Assembly (NCBI GenBank): GCA_964612555.1 | Contig: CAZTBW010000005.1 | Coordinates: 124,001 to 188,000 of the forward strand | Source of the DNA: DAOLCO01 sp964612555 | GTDB taxonomy: Bacteria; Bdellovibrionota_C; UBA2361; SZUA-149; DAOLCO01 | Length of the DNA: 64,000 bases | Reading direction: 5' to 3' | Part shown: positions 8,976 to 17,365 of the stretch, piece after piece | Position numbering within the stretch: the stretch's first letter is position 1 | Layout: every line of letters starts with the position of its first letter | Notes under the pieces: model-generated | Told to the model about the DNA's origin: nothing | Databases searched by the model: none | What the model saw: only the letters and a program-made list of their open reading frames with translations | Position numbers and translations under genes: made by a program

Positions 8976-9398
8976 TTAGCTAGCCTCCTGGTTAAACATC
9001 TCTGATTGCAAACCCAGTTCTGATTTCAAGCGCTTCATCAATCTTGATTTAATGTCTCTATCCAAAGGTTTCGATTCTGAGAGCTCTTGTGCTTTAGCAC
9101 TCAAGACCTTGAACTCTTCAAGTCTTTCTGCACACAAAGGGCAATCCGGTATGTGCCTTGATACCCTTGAAGAAGTCAGCTGATCAAGCTCACCATCAAG
9201 GTACTCCAGCAAAATCTCATCCCTTATATCGCAGTTAGAATGTAAATTGAATTTTTCCACAAGTTCTTCTTTCTCCTCCATAGCCATCTCACGAAGTACT
9301 ACATTTCCTACATGAAAATACGGCTCCCCACTCACTGGACTATATGCTTTTGATGCAGAGAGCTGCCTTCTGGAATTTAAATCTATTATCTGTGCCAT
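8976..9398 (-). CDS. Anti-sigma-factor-like protein with zinc-finger (ZAS/zf-HC2) domain
   Basis: 140 residues. The signature Hx3CxxC appears as RHIPDCPLCAERL (H82, C86, C89), preceded by C56 and the motif LLEYLDGELDQ, the arrangement seen in zinc-binding anti-sigma domains. There is no membrane helix, so it would be cytosolic. No ECF sigma gene lies next to it, which is unusual since these proteins are normally encoded beside their sigma factor. It heads the run of envelope genes and has a good sigma-70-type promoter directly upstream. Function as an anti-sigma is inference from the domain alone. Confidence 0.75.
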   Translation of the reverse strand: MAQIIDLNSRRQLSASKAYSPVSGEPYFHVGNVVLREMAMEEKEELVEKFNLHSNCDIRDEILLEYLDGELDQLTSSRVSRHIPDCPLCAERLEEFKVLSAKAQELSESKPLDRDIKSRLMKRLKSELGLQSEMFNQEAS

Positions 9399-9414
9399 AA
9401 ACTTTTATCCCCTT

Positions 9415-9443
9415 AGTATAATTTCGTTACAAACTTGTTACAA
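9415..9443 (-). promoter_or_regulatory. Sigma-70-type promoter of the zinc-finger/envelope operon
   Basis: On the minus strand TTGTAA (9443-9438) and TATACT (9420-9415) are separated by exactly 17 bases. The predicted start of transcription lies only about 10 bases before the ATG at 9398. Two copies of the octamer GTTACAAA (plus strand 9426-9433 and 9437-9444) overlap the -35 box and spacer, so a regulator bound there would control this promoter. Confidence 0.6.
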
Positions 9444-9551
9444 AGTTTAGATATACCAGCCCCGAATAAGGATTCAGAAATTGATAAAAATTATTTTTAT
9501 CAATTATTACAGATAGTTATGGCGTTTAAAAAGGCTTCTTCGGTTTGTAAC
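9426..9551. repeat. Three GTTACAAA octamers (two direct, one inverted)
   Basis: GTTACAAA occurs at 9426-9433 and 9437-9444, 11 bases apart (one helical turn). It occurs again inverted (TTTGTAAC) at 9544-9551. Tandem sites with this spacing are typical for OmpR-family regulators, and the gene immediately upstream encodes one. That the regulator binds here is inference. Confidence 0.5.
9479..9505. promoter_or_regulatory. Perfect 13-bp A/T-rich palindrome
   Basis: The arms (9479-9491 and 9493-9505) are perfectly complementary around a single central base; the core half-site reads TTGATAAAAAT. It lies between the response-regulator stop and the zinc-finger promoter. It may be a dimer operator. 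It lacks the GC-rich stem and long T-run of a typical terminator, although a weak hairpin role is possible. Confidence 0.45.
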
Positions 9552-9574
9552 ACTTAGGTATCAGCTATGAAAAA

Positions 9575-10315
9575 CTACAAACTCTGGGAAACAAACTTAT
9601 ACCCTATCCCATGAACGGTAAGTATATGTTCAGGTTTATCAGGTACTTTTTCAAGCTTTTGTCGTAAACGGGCAATAAAGTTATCGACGGTTCTGGTAGT
9701 TGGATAGGAATTATATCCCCACACATGATCAAGAAGCTCATTTCTTGAAACGGGAATATCCTGATGTTGAAAAAGATAGCGTATCAGCTCAAATTCTTTT
9801 GCAGATAAAGTTAAGGATTTATCCCCTTTTTTTGCACGATAAGTTTTAAAATCAATAATTACGTCAGAAAATGTAAGCTCCTCGGGTCCCGTCTTTTCAC
9901 TTACAAGCGTCTCCTGAACCTGCGCGGCACCAGATTGAGAATATCTTCTTAGAACGGCTTTTACACGAGCAAATAATTCTCTCATCCCAAAAGGTTTAGT
10001 GAGATAATCATCTGCACCTATTTCCAAACCTACCACTTTATCAATCTCGCTACTTTTAGCAGTAAGGATAATAATGGGAGTATAAGTTCCATTTTGCCTG
10101 ATACGTCTGCAAACTTCCAACCCATCAAGACCAGGCATCATCACATCAAGTATAACGAGGTCTGGTTTTTCCTCGTCATACGCAACAACTCCATCCTTGC
10201 CATTATCCCGCCAAACCACCGAATATCCTTCCAGTGAGAGACTATCAACAAGACCCTCACGAACAGAGCTTTCATCTTCTATAACTAAAATCTTGGGATT
10301 TATCTCGGATGACAT
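9575..10315 (-). CDS. OmpR/PhoB-family response regulator (orphan)
   Basis: 246 residues. The receiver domain has the acidic pair E13-D14, phospho-acceptor D57 in LVILDVMMPGLDG, T85, and K107 in LTKPFG. The C-terminal winged helix (about 150-246) shows SAKEFELIRYLFQHQ and RTVDNFIARLRQKLE, the recognition region, and ends in GIGYKFV. No histidine kinase gene is adjacent, so its sensor must lie elsewhere. The intergenic region downstream contains tandem octamers that suit this family and may be its target or shared target with the envelope operon. Confidence 0.92.
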   Translation of the reverse strand: MSSEINPKILVIEDESSVREGLVDSLSLEGYSVVWRDNGKDGVVAYDEEKPDLVILDVMMPGLDGLEVCRRIRQNGTYTPIIILTAKSSEIDKVVGLEIGADDYLTKPFGMRELFARVKAVLRRYSQSGAAQVQETLVSEKTGPEELTFSDVIIDFKTYRAKKGDKSLTLSAKEFELIRYLFQHQDIPVSRNELLDHVWGYNSYPTTRTVDNFIARLRQKLEKVPDKPEHILTVHGIGYKFVSQSL

Positions 10316-10416
10316 ATTCTTAGTATATCAAAAACTTACCTTTACTATTTTAAGCATATCCACACCACTTTACGCAAGAATAATCATTCAGGCAATTTCC
10401 CTGCATTCTCTGCCAA

Positions 10417-11349
10417 CTACATCATCTGATAACGTACCGTAACTGTCTTATACTTATCTGGCACAAACGAAAGCGCCCCCGGGTCATTCATATTCCTCAT
10501 AAACTCAGAAAAACTGATTTTCTTGGGTGGAAATACCAGTTTAGGATCTTTATCAGCCACCTCTTCTTTAAGTGCCAGCCTGAGTGCCTCCCTTGCCGCA
10601 TCTTCCAAACCACCCACTGCATCTGCCAGACCAAGCTCCACCGCCTGAGCTCCCAGAATAATCCTTCCATCAGCAAACTCCCGAACCTTTTCAAGAGGAA
10701 TATTTCGAGCACGTGACACCGCAGAGATAAACTGCTCATACGCAGTCATTGCTACCTGCTCAAGAATCTCCCGATCCCGTTCTTCAAACTCTCTAAAAGG
10801 AGAACCTGCATCCTTGTAGGCACCGGTCTTAATGACGTTAAAACCAACCCCCACCTTATCAAGTACATTCTTAAAATTAGGTAACATCAATATCACCCCA
10901 ATGGAACCGGTAAGAGTCCCTTCACTGGTGTACACTTTTTCACAACCAAGTGACGAATAAAGACCACCAGAAGCAGCAATATTGGCAAGAGAACACACCA
11001 CTGTTTTTTTCTTTCTCGCAGCAAGAATATAGCGATATATTTCCTCAGAAGCACCAACTGCTCCTCCCGGGGAATCAATTCTTACAACAATCGCTTTAAT
11101 CCTGTTATTGGAAACAAAACGATCGAGCTTTTCACGGAAATCTTTCGAGGTGTTTATTTCTCCCTCGAGCTCAACTATCCCTACCGCATTCGAATCATCA
11201 GTAATAGCACTCAATGGTGAAGAACCAAGATCAAGGTCAGCACTGGAAATCTTTCGCACCACTACCATCGTAAAAACAACAAAAAGGACTGTCATTAAAA
11301 CAGAAAGAAAACCAATTGCGACCAAAATATTTTTTAAGAAATTTTTCAT
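10417..11349 (-). CDS. sppA: Signal peptide peptidase SppA (short form)
   Basis: Membrane-bound serine protease that degrades leftover signal peptides. The protein is 310 residues, the single-domain form. One N-terminal membrane helix (residues 8-31) is followed by the S49 domain with RIDSPGGAVGAS. The nucleophile is S127 in NIAASGGLYSS and the general-base Lys is K179 in KTGAYKDAGSPF. The 52-residue Ser-Lys spacing equals that of Bacillus SppA. It is followed by the response-regulator gene about 100 bases away and diverges from the FliK-like gene. Confidence 0.92.
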   Translation of the reverse strand: MKNFLKNILVAIGFLSVLMTVLFVVFTMVVVRKISSADLDLGSSPLSAITDDSNAVGIVELEGEINTSKDFREKLDRFVSNNRIKAIVVRIDSPGGAVGASEEIYRYILAARKKKTVVCSLANIAASGGLYSSLGCEKVYTSEGTLTGSIGVILMLPNFKNVLDKVGVGFNVIKTGAYKDAGSPFREFEERDREILEQVAMTAYEQFISAVSRARNIPLEKVREFADGRIILGAQAVELGLADAVGGLEDAAREALRLALKEEVADKDPKLVFPPKKISFSEFMRNMNDPGALSFVPDKYKTVTVRYQMM

Positions 11350-11530
11350 GAGTTAAATCCTGGGGGCGTTAATCTGTTCGAAAAAGCATAGCAAAATAGA
11401 AGGAAACGAGCTATACTAAAATTATTAGCAAGATAGCCCACCATCACTAATTTTACGTACAAGAATGTACCATGAGGCTATAACATGAGATTGGCAAAGT
11501 GGCATCCAGAAAAAAGCGGGCACCCTTATT

Positions 11531-13093
11531 ATGAGTAAAATTCCATCTGACCCAGGTACTCAGGCAGCTTCTGCAACCACCCAAACCCCACAAAGCACTC
11601 ATACCGGCTCCCCACAAACTTCTTCAAACATCCAGATCGCTTCCACCTCCATACTCCCCCAACTCGCCAAAGATCTATCCATAGGAGAAATCATCAATTT
11701 TACCGTTAGGGGAAAAACACCGGAAGGCTTGGGAATGCTCTATTTTCTTGGACAGCTTATTCAGGCGAAGATTCCAGACCATTTAAAGGTCGGAGACCGG
11801 GTGCAGGCACAGATCGGATATGAAAATGAGCAAATTTTGTTCAAGATTCTTTCCGTACTTGGTAAAGAAAATGAAACGGGTTCTAATTTCAAGGTTTCTC
11901 AACAGAACTTTGGCACACTCACGCAACATCTCTCGAAAACAGTTGAAGAGATACTTTTTACACTTTCAAAATTCTTGCCGGGAACCCAAGGGACCCTCCC
12001 TGCAAACTTACCAAATAACACTGCTCCCATTCCATCATATTTAACTCCTTTGGACCCCCCTCTGACAGAACTAAGAGATACTCTGGCTAAACTTTTTTCA
12101 CTACTGCCTTCACAGGAGGACATTACTCAGTCATCCACTTTTTTACCCAAACTTCAAGACCTCCTAAAACTCTCCACCACAAATGCCATGAAAGAAATTT
12201 CAAAAGAACTGAGCATCTTTCTGAAAAATCACACGATTCCACAGGAACAAAAATTTATACTGACTCTTCTTGAGCAGCTACAAACCCTTGGCTCCAAACT
12301 GGAGTCCATCAGCGTATCTCAGACGGGGATATCTCAAGAAGGAGTATCCAGAGAATCATTCAGAAATTCCCTGGATATAATTATTCGAGCACTGGAACAG
12401 GAGATAACAAAGGGCATTAAAGAAGGTAGTAAGGAAAATATCAAAGATGTTACCAAAGAAACATTTCAAACTACTTTAAAAGTCGTTACCGCACTTCTTA
12501 AAGAAGCCTATATGAGTTCTGAACCATCTGCTGCCTCAATTCGTAAAATAATCGACTACATTCAGGCAAATACAATTCAAGCCGGCACCACTCCACTTGA
12601 CGCAGAAACTGCTATCTCACCCAGAATTTTAGGTGAAGTAAGAACACTTGTTACCACTCTCGAACAATTTTCATATACCCAAGAACTCTTTCTTCGCCTT
12701 GAACCAATTCTCCAGTCAATGAAACAGCCCGAACTCCTTCTTTTTCCATTTTTGTTTCAAGGGGTTTTTTCTTTTGGTGAATTGCTGATTGACCCTGATA
12801 GAAGGCGTTCACCCGGCGACAAAAAACAAAAAAACGAAGAAGACACCGAGAAAGAGAAGACAGAAGTACCTATTATGCAGTATCAGGCAATGCTCCCTCT
12901 TCCTCATCTTGGGATTGTCCGATTCAACACAGTACAATCAAATGAAGAAATAACCCTCAAACTTTCCTTTGAAGATGTTGAAAAAGCAGCTTTTGTGGAA
13001 GAACAGATCAGGGATTTACGAAACGAATTGTCAAAACTTGGCTTCAATAAACTCGATATCAGCGCACGAGGTGACGAGGAGCTACTTCTTTAA
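11531..13093 (+). CDS. FliK-like flagellar hook-length control protein
   Basis: 520 residues. The N-terminus is a Ser/Thr/Gln/Pro-rich unordered stretch. The middle is long and alpha-helical. The C-terminal domain (about 450-515) contains PLPHLGIVRFNTVQ and a Leu-rich helix RDLRNELSKLGFNKLDIS. That layout matches the FliK C-terminal substrate-switch domain. FliK proteins are poorly conserved, so the call rests on architecture plus the flagellin genes 4 kb away. No clear Shine-Dalgarno precedes the ATG. The gene overlaps dapL tail-to-tail by 12 bases. The 180-base region upstream shared with sppA shows no convincing promoter to me. Confidence 0.6.
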   Translation: MSKIPSDPGTQAASATTQTPQSTHTGSPQTSSNIQIASTSILPQLAKDLSIGEIINFTVRGKTPEGLGMLYFLGQLIQAKIPDHLKVGDRVQAQIGYENEQILFKILSVLGKENETGSNFKVSQQNFGTLTQHLSKTVEEILFTLSKFLPGTQGTLPANLPNNTAPIPSYLTPLDPPLTELRDTLAKLFSLLPSQEDITQSSTFLPKLQDLLKLSTTNAMKEISKELSIFLKNHTIPQEQKFILTLLEQLQTLGSKLESISVSQTGISQEGVSRESFRNSLDIIIRALEQEITKGIKEGSKENIKDVTKETFQTTLKVVTALLKEAYMSSEPSAASIRKIIDYIQANTIQAGTTPLDAETAISPRILGEVRTLVTTLEQFSYTQELFLRLEPILQSMKQPELLLFPFLFQGVFSFGELLIDPDRRRSPGDKKQKNEEDTEKEKTEVPIMQYQAMLPLPHLGIVRFNTVQSNEEITLKLSFEDVEKAAFVEEQIRDLRNELSKLGFNKLDISARGDEELLL

Positions 13094-14305
13094 CTCACGC
13101 ACACGCTCCATGGCTTCATCCACTTTTTCAGAAAAATTAAAAGCAGAGAACCTCACATACCCTTCCCCGCACTTTCCAAATCCGACACCAGGAGTACAGA
13201 CGACTCCCACTTTAGTTAATAACATATCAAAAAATTCCCATGAATCAGTACCGGTTTCCACCCACACATAGGGAGAGTTCTCACCACCCACACAGGAATA
13301 TCCCATCTCCTCAAGGGTAGCTCTCATTTTTTTTGCATTGTTAAGGTAGTAAGAAACAAGTTCCAAAGTCTGTTTTTTCCCTTCAGCCGAATACACTGCC
13401 TCTGCTGCTTTTTGTACCGGGTAAGAAACCCCATTGAATTTTGTAGATTGTCTTCTTAACCATAGTGCATGCAGAGAATGTGCATTACCCTTCTGATCAA
13501 AAACAGAGCACTCTTTAGGAACTACGGTGAAAGCACATCGAACACCGGTAAAACCGGCATTCTTCGAAAAACTCCTGAACTCAACCGCAAGCTCCCTGGC
13601 TCCCGGGATTTCAAAAATACTCCTTGGAAATTCAGGATCCATAACAAACTCACAATAGGCAGCATCAAAAAGAATAATTGATTTATGTTTTCTAGCATAC
13701 TCAACCCAGGCAGTAAGCTCCTCTCTCGTAAAGAGGGCACCGGTAGGATTATTGGGAGAACATAAATATATTACATCAAGCACTCTATCAGGAGGCACGG
13801 GTAAAAAACCGGTTTCCTTACCTGTTTCAAGATACTGAACACCAAGATACCTGCCATCCACATATTCGGTACCTCTCCCTGCCATCACATTACTATCCAG
13901 ATATACCGGATAGACAGGGTCTGGAATCCCGATACGGACTGAGTGAGCAAATAGTTCCTGAAAATTACCCGTATCACATTTTGAACCATCGCTTACAAAA
14001 ATTTCCTCAGGAGATATTGCAATACCAGAATCCTGATAATCATTCTTTGCAATCGCCTCTCTTAAAAACGCATACCCCTGCTCAGGACCATACCCCTTAA
14101 AAGTCTCAACAGAACCCATTTCATCAGCCGCATCATGAAGCGCCTTCCTGCACGCCTCCGGAAGCGGCAACGTCACATCCCCAATCCCAAGCCGTATCAG
14201 CTTAACATCAGGATTATCCTTCACAAACTGATTCACCCGCTTGGCAATATCAGAAAACAAATATGAAGATTTAAGATTAAGAAATGCTTCGTTAACTAAT
14301 GCCAT
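13082..14305 (-). CDS. dapL: LL-diaminopimelate aminotransferase
   Basis: PLP enzyme converting tetrahydrodipicolinate directly to LL-diaminopimelate, for lysine and peptidoglycan. The protein is 407 residues. Family landmarks are IRLGIGDVTLPLP, FKGYGPEQGYAFLREAIA, FVSDGSKCDTGNFQELF, SPNNPTGA, and the PLP Lys249 in RSFSKNAGFTG. This pathway bypasses the DapD/C/E or DapH steps and is known from Chlamydia, plants, cyanobacteria and several deltaproteobacteria. It stands alone here, convergent with the FliK-like gene. Confidence 0.95.
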   Translation of the reverse strand: MALVNEAFLNLKSSYLFSDIAKRVNQFVKDNPDVKLIRLGIGDVTLPLPEACRKALHDAADEMGSVETFKGYGPEQGYAFLREAIAKNDYQDSGIAISPEEIFVSDGSKCDTGNFQELFAHSVRIGIPDPVYPVYLDSNVMAGRGTEYVDGRYLGVQYLETGKETGFLPVPPDRVLDVIYLCSPNNPTGALFTREELTAWVEYARKHKSIILFDAAYCEFVMDPEFPRSIFEIPGARELAVEFRSFSKNAGFTGVRCAFTVVPKECSVFDQKGNAHSLHALWLRRQSTKFNGVSYPVQKAAEAVYSAEGKKQTLELVSYYLNNAKKMRATLEEMGYSCVGGENSPYVWVETGTDSWEFFDMLLTKVGVVCTPGVGFGKCGEGYVRFSAFNFSEKVDEAMERVRELKK

Positions 14306-14370
14306 GATTACAGTATCCAGGAGAATTTTTTCGATTTAATAAAATATCACAATAAAATGTCGGGCTCAAG

Positions 14371-15447
14371 TTAGGCCGAAATCCCCCCGGCTTCCAGCAA
14401 CTTTCTTGCAATCTCGTCCCAATCATATGGAATTATCAGCTTTCTACATTGTTCCTGCAACAAAGCATACTTGGCATCGTCCTGATAGAGTTCATTATGG
14501 GCAGAAGAAATTGCATCTGAATCGAGCTCCAGAACAAATCCGCACCCCGAAGATTCAACTACCTCTCTCACATATCCACTGTCCTGCATTGTCAGTACCG
14601 GCTTTCCACTTTTTGCAGCTTCATAAGTGACAAAACCATAGTCCTCATCATAAGGGCTATAAAAAACGGAAAAACAGTTTGCATAAAGAGAAGCCAACTC
14701 CTCTTCCGATACCGACCCACAAAACTCTACACGGTCAGATATATGATGTTTACGGATTTCACTCTTTAGATACTCCTCATACTGAGGTTCATCCGGAAGA
14801 CCCACTATTTTCAGATGCAGATCAGTAGTAATTCCGGGTAATGCATTTATGATCAAATCTGTTCTTTTAGTACTGCACAACCTTCCAACAGAAAGAATAT
14901 AATTACCTTTACTGCCTTCCCTGTAACTGCTTCTGAAAGGAAGCGGTGGGGGAAGTGACACTGAGTCAAGATCAAGAAAATCTTTTACCCGTCGTGATAC
15001 CGTATCAGAAATGGTAAATATTTTTTTTGCCTCAGAAAGAGCCTTGCCATCACCGAGTAAAATGGCTTTTCTCACTGACTCATCTTCAGGATTTTGAGAA
15101 AAATCTCCGTATCTGGTACCAACAAGCTCATACGCCTGCCTGTGTTGATGTATAAGCCACACCACTTTGTTAGGGTGCTGAGCGAAATACGTTGGAAACT
15201 TGGTTGGTATTACTAAATCGATTTTCCTGCCTGATACATGTTCCAGGGAAAAACTTCTCCACAACAACATTTGTTCAACAAGTCTGGACTTGGGTTCGGC
15301 AGAAAAAGGAAGAGAAAGTATATCTACATGGTGACCCGTGGATGCAATCGCATCTTTCAGTCGATCAAGTAAAATCTCGGCACCACCTCTTGAAAACGGC
15401 ACCTGGGAAGCTAAAAGGAGTATAGAAGAAGGTTTCATCTGAAACAC
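14371..15447 (-). CDS. Glycosyltransferase family 4/1 protein
   Basis: 358 residues, GT-B fold. The N-terminal domain has FSRGGAEILLDRL. The C-terminal donor-binding domain contains ILSVGRLCSTKRTDLII and the acidic motif region SPYDEDYGFVTYEAAKSGKP, with E in the place of the conserved EX7E pair. The start may be the GTG that overlaps the preceding stop (TAGTG) or an ATG three codons later. It is translationally coupled to the coiled-coil gene and lies just downstream of the flagellin genes. It may glycosylate flagellin or surface polysaccharide; the acceptor is not known. Confidence 0.85.
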   Translation of the reverse strand: MFQMKPSSILLLASQVPFSRGGAEILLDRLKDAIASTGHHVDILSLPFSAEPKSRLVEQMLLWRSFSLEHVSGRKIDLVIPTKFPTYFAQHPNKVVWLIHQHRQAYELVGTRYGDFSQNPEDESVRKAILLGDGKALSEAKKIFTISDTVSRRVKDFLDLDSVSLPPPLPFRSSYREGSKGNYILSVGRLCSTKRTDLIINALPGITTDLHLKIVGLPDEPQYEEYLKSEIRKHHISDRVEFCGSVSEEELASLYANCFSVFYSPYDEDYGFVTYEAAKSGKPVLTMQDSGYVREVVESSGCGFVLELDSDAISSAHNELYQDDAKYALLQEQCRKLIIPYDWDEIARKLLEAGGISA

Positions 15448-16025
15448 TAATTACCAGAGTTCTTGATAAGCAGACAACTCTCAAGCTCACGGATTCTCCT
15501 GTCCTGCTCCTTAATCGTATCTTTCAAAGATTGTATCGTACTATTACATTCATCGAGCATACTTACAAACAGTGTATCATTTCTTAAATCAGAGTGTTGT
15601 ATTTCATTATCAAGCTTTCGAATCAAATCCCAAAACACATTTTTATCCCTCTCATCAACATAACGTGCAGTAGCATTACAAAAGCGCACCAGGTTACTCA
15701 TGAAAGCTTTTTCTCTCTCATAATAGTCTTTACAAAGACCTTCGAAAATAAATTTTTGAAGTTTTCGTTTAAATAAAATTATCCATCTACCCAGCACCGC
15801 CCGATGGGAAGAAAAATCACCCGGGCTTGCCCAATCACCCCAGTGCATATTTAAATATCTAAGCTCATCAGAATAAATAACAGGCGAAGGCGGTACACTC
15901 GATTCTTTTACATGAGGAGCATAGGGCGCGATTTTAATAGTATCTTCTGTTTCAAGAGACTCTTTTAAAGATTTCTTTATATCCTGAAACACTGACGATA
16001 AGACATCCATGAGCTGATAATCCAA
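15447..16025 (-). CDS. Coiled-coil protein of unknown function, partner of the glycosyltransferase
   Basis: 192 residues, no signal peptide. A conserved-looking central segment (WASPGDFSSHRAVLGRWIIL, about residues 65-85) resembles the short helical module often placed before glycosyl- or methyltransferase domains in polysaccharide loci. The C-terminal 45 residues are a coiled coil (IQSLKDTIKEQDRRIRELES). It may bring the glycosyltransferase to its substrate or membrane. No catalytic motif is visible. Confidence 0.7.
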   Translation of the reverse strand: MDYQLMDVLSSVFQDIKKSLKESLETEDTIKIAPYAPHVKESSVPPSPVIYSDELRYLNMHWGDWASPGDFSSHRAVLGRWIILFKRKLQKFIFEGLCKDYYEREKAFMSNLVRFCNATARYVDERDKNVFWDLIRKLDNEIQHSDLRNDTLFVSMLDECNSTIQSLKDTIKEQDRRIRELESCLLIKNSGN

Positions 16026-16054
16026 TTATTTTTATAAGTAACAGATTGTTACTA

Positions 16055-16100
16055 TAACAAAAAAGCCTGGATATAGCACTCGTAAGTCTATATCCAGGCT
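16055..16100 (-). terminator. Rho-independent terminator of flagellin gene 1
   Basis: A perfect 13-bp inverted repeat (16064-16076 and 16088-16100, arm AGCCTGGATATAG) with an 11-base loop is followed on the minus strand by TTTTTTGTTA. It lies 88 bases after the flagellin stop and separates the flagellins from the glycosyltransferase pair. Confidence 0.85.
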
Positions 16101-16187
16101 GCGGATCACGGCTCTTGGGAGAGTTGTGATGGGAGATGCGACCGTGTCATACATTTCCCAAAAATCTCTACTACTTACCTGCCTCTA

Positions 16188-17048
16188 TTATCCTAGTAGT
16201 GACAGTGCAATCGCTGGCTGCTGGTTTGCCTGAGCTAACACCGCAGCACCTGCTTGCTGTAAAATATTTAGTCTGGTCAGATTGGCAGCTTCTTCTGCTA
16301 CGTCGACATCCCTGATTTGACTTTCTGCAGCTCTGAAGTTCTCTCGAGCTACTGAAAGGTTAGTGATAGCAACGTTCAATCGACTTTCTGCAGCACCCAG
16401 CGAACCTCGGCTGGTTGTAAGCGAATTAATCGCTAACTTAACCGCATCAAGTGCTGACCTTGCGGCGGTCTGTGCACCAATAGTAGTAGTGTCATTAAGG
16501 GAGAAAAGAAGTGTCTTTGTTCCCGTTGCTGCCAAACCGATTGCTTCAAGTGTGCCGTCAACCCCTTCAAAGGCAATTTGAGAGTTTTCTGTAGAATCAA
16601 GTCCTACTTGCAGACTCACGCTTGCCCCTCCTGAAAGAAGGAGAAGATCGTTGAACTTGGTTGTTTCAGCAATTCTCTGAATTTCAGATGCAAGGTTTGA
16701 AAACTCCTGACCAAGTGCGGAACGCTGCGGAGAACCCAGTGTACCGTTTGCTGCCTGTTCGGCAAGCTCAGCCATACGGGTTAATACGCTCGCCATTTGA
16801 TCAAGAGCACCATCAGCAATACTCACAAGTGAGATACCATCGTTGGCATTTCGAATTGCCACTGAAGCAAGTTTACCGTCCGCACGAAGTACATCAGCAA
16901 TTGCAAGTCCCGCTGCATCATCTCTTGCTCTTACGATTCTCAGACCAGAAGAAAGTCTCTCAAATGACTGACGCAGGTCTCCAGTTGAACTACTTAGTCG
17001 CCTTTGGGCATTTAATGCTGCTATGTTGGTATTTACTGTTATAGCCAT
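16188..17048 (-). CDS. Flagellin
   Basis: 286 residues, a short flagellin with conserved N- and C-terminal coiled domains and almost no variable surface domain. It begins MAITVNTNIAALNAQRRL; a key region reads FERLSSGLRIVRARDDAAGL. The C-terminus has ESQIRDVDVAEEAANLTR and LAQANQQPAIALSLLG. I chose the ATG at 17048 because GGAGG sits 6 bases upstream; a longer frame to 17069 has no such site. It is closely similar to the second flagellin just upstream and ends in a strong terminator, so each is probably its own transcript unit or a tandem with partial termination. Confidence 0.96.
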   Translation of the reverse strand: MAITVNTNIAALNAQRRLSSSTGDLRQSFERLSSGLRIVRARDDAAGLAIADVLRADGKLASVAIRNANDGISLVSIADGALDQMASVLTRMAELAEQAANGTLGSPQRSALGQEFSNLASEIQRIAETTKFNDLLLLSGGASVSLQVGLDSTENSQIAFEGVDGTLEAIGLAATGTKTLLFSLNDTTTIGAQTAARSALDAVKLAINSLTTSRGSLGAAESRLNVAITNLSVARENFRAAESQIRDVDVAEEAANLTRLNILQQAGAAVLAQANQQPAIALSLLG

Positions 17049-17299
17049 GATATTCCTCCATGAATACAATTTATTCCATATACGCTACCCGGGCCGTGTA
17101 CCAGATAACGCAATCCCTATTCACCGAACATCATTATCCGATGAAAACCACCCGACCAAACTTCTTGCTTGATCGTTACATCATGCTACTGCTAAACTTC
17201 TGGAAGGTTCTGGCAATCGCCAGGAAGAAATCCTCATCCACAAACCACATCCTCCCTACAAAAGAGGTATCGACCCGTTAACAGGTTTACTTGAGACTT
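17049..17299 (-). other. Leader/promoter region of flagellin gene 1
   Basis: About 250 bases without a supported gene between the flagellin-2 terminator and the flagellin-1 start. The GGAGG site is at 17054-17059. I looked for sigma-28 and sigma-54 elements and found no full match, only an isolated AAGTTT. A small inverted repeat (CTGGC with GCCAG) is near 17212-17225. Open frames here look like shadows. Confidence 0.4.
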
Positions 17300-17307
17300 T
17301 TTTTTGA

Positions 17308-17354
17308 AAGAAAAGAAAAAAACTAAAAGGAGGAGATTGACCCCTCCTTTTAGT
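17308..17354 (-). terminator. Rho-independent terminator of flagellin gene 2
   Basis: A perfect 12-bp stem (17322-17333 and 17343-17354, arm ACTAAAAGGAGG) with a 9-base loop is followed on the minus strand by TTTTTTCTTTTCTTTC. It lies directly after the flagellin stop at 17366. Confidence 0.9.
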
Positions 17355-17365
17355 GGTATTTTGTA

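Noticed and set aside
17049..17299. Sigma-54 promoter for flagellin 1
   Set aside because: No GG-N10-GC pair with the surrounding consensus; a TGGC/GCCA pair near 17212-17225 is spaced wrongly.
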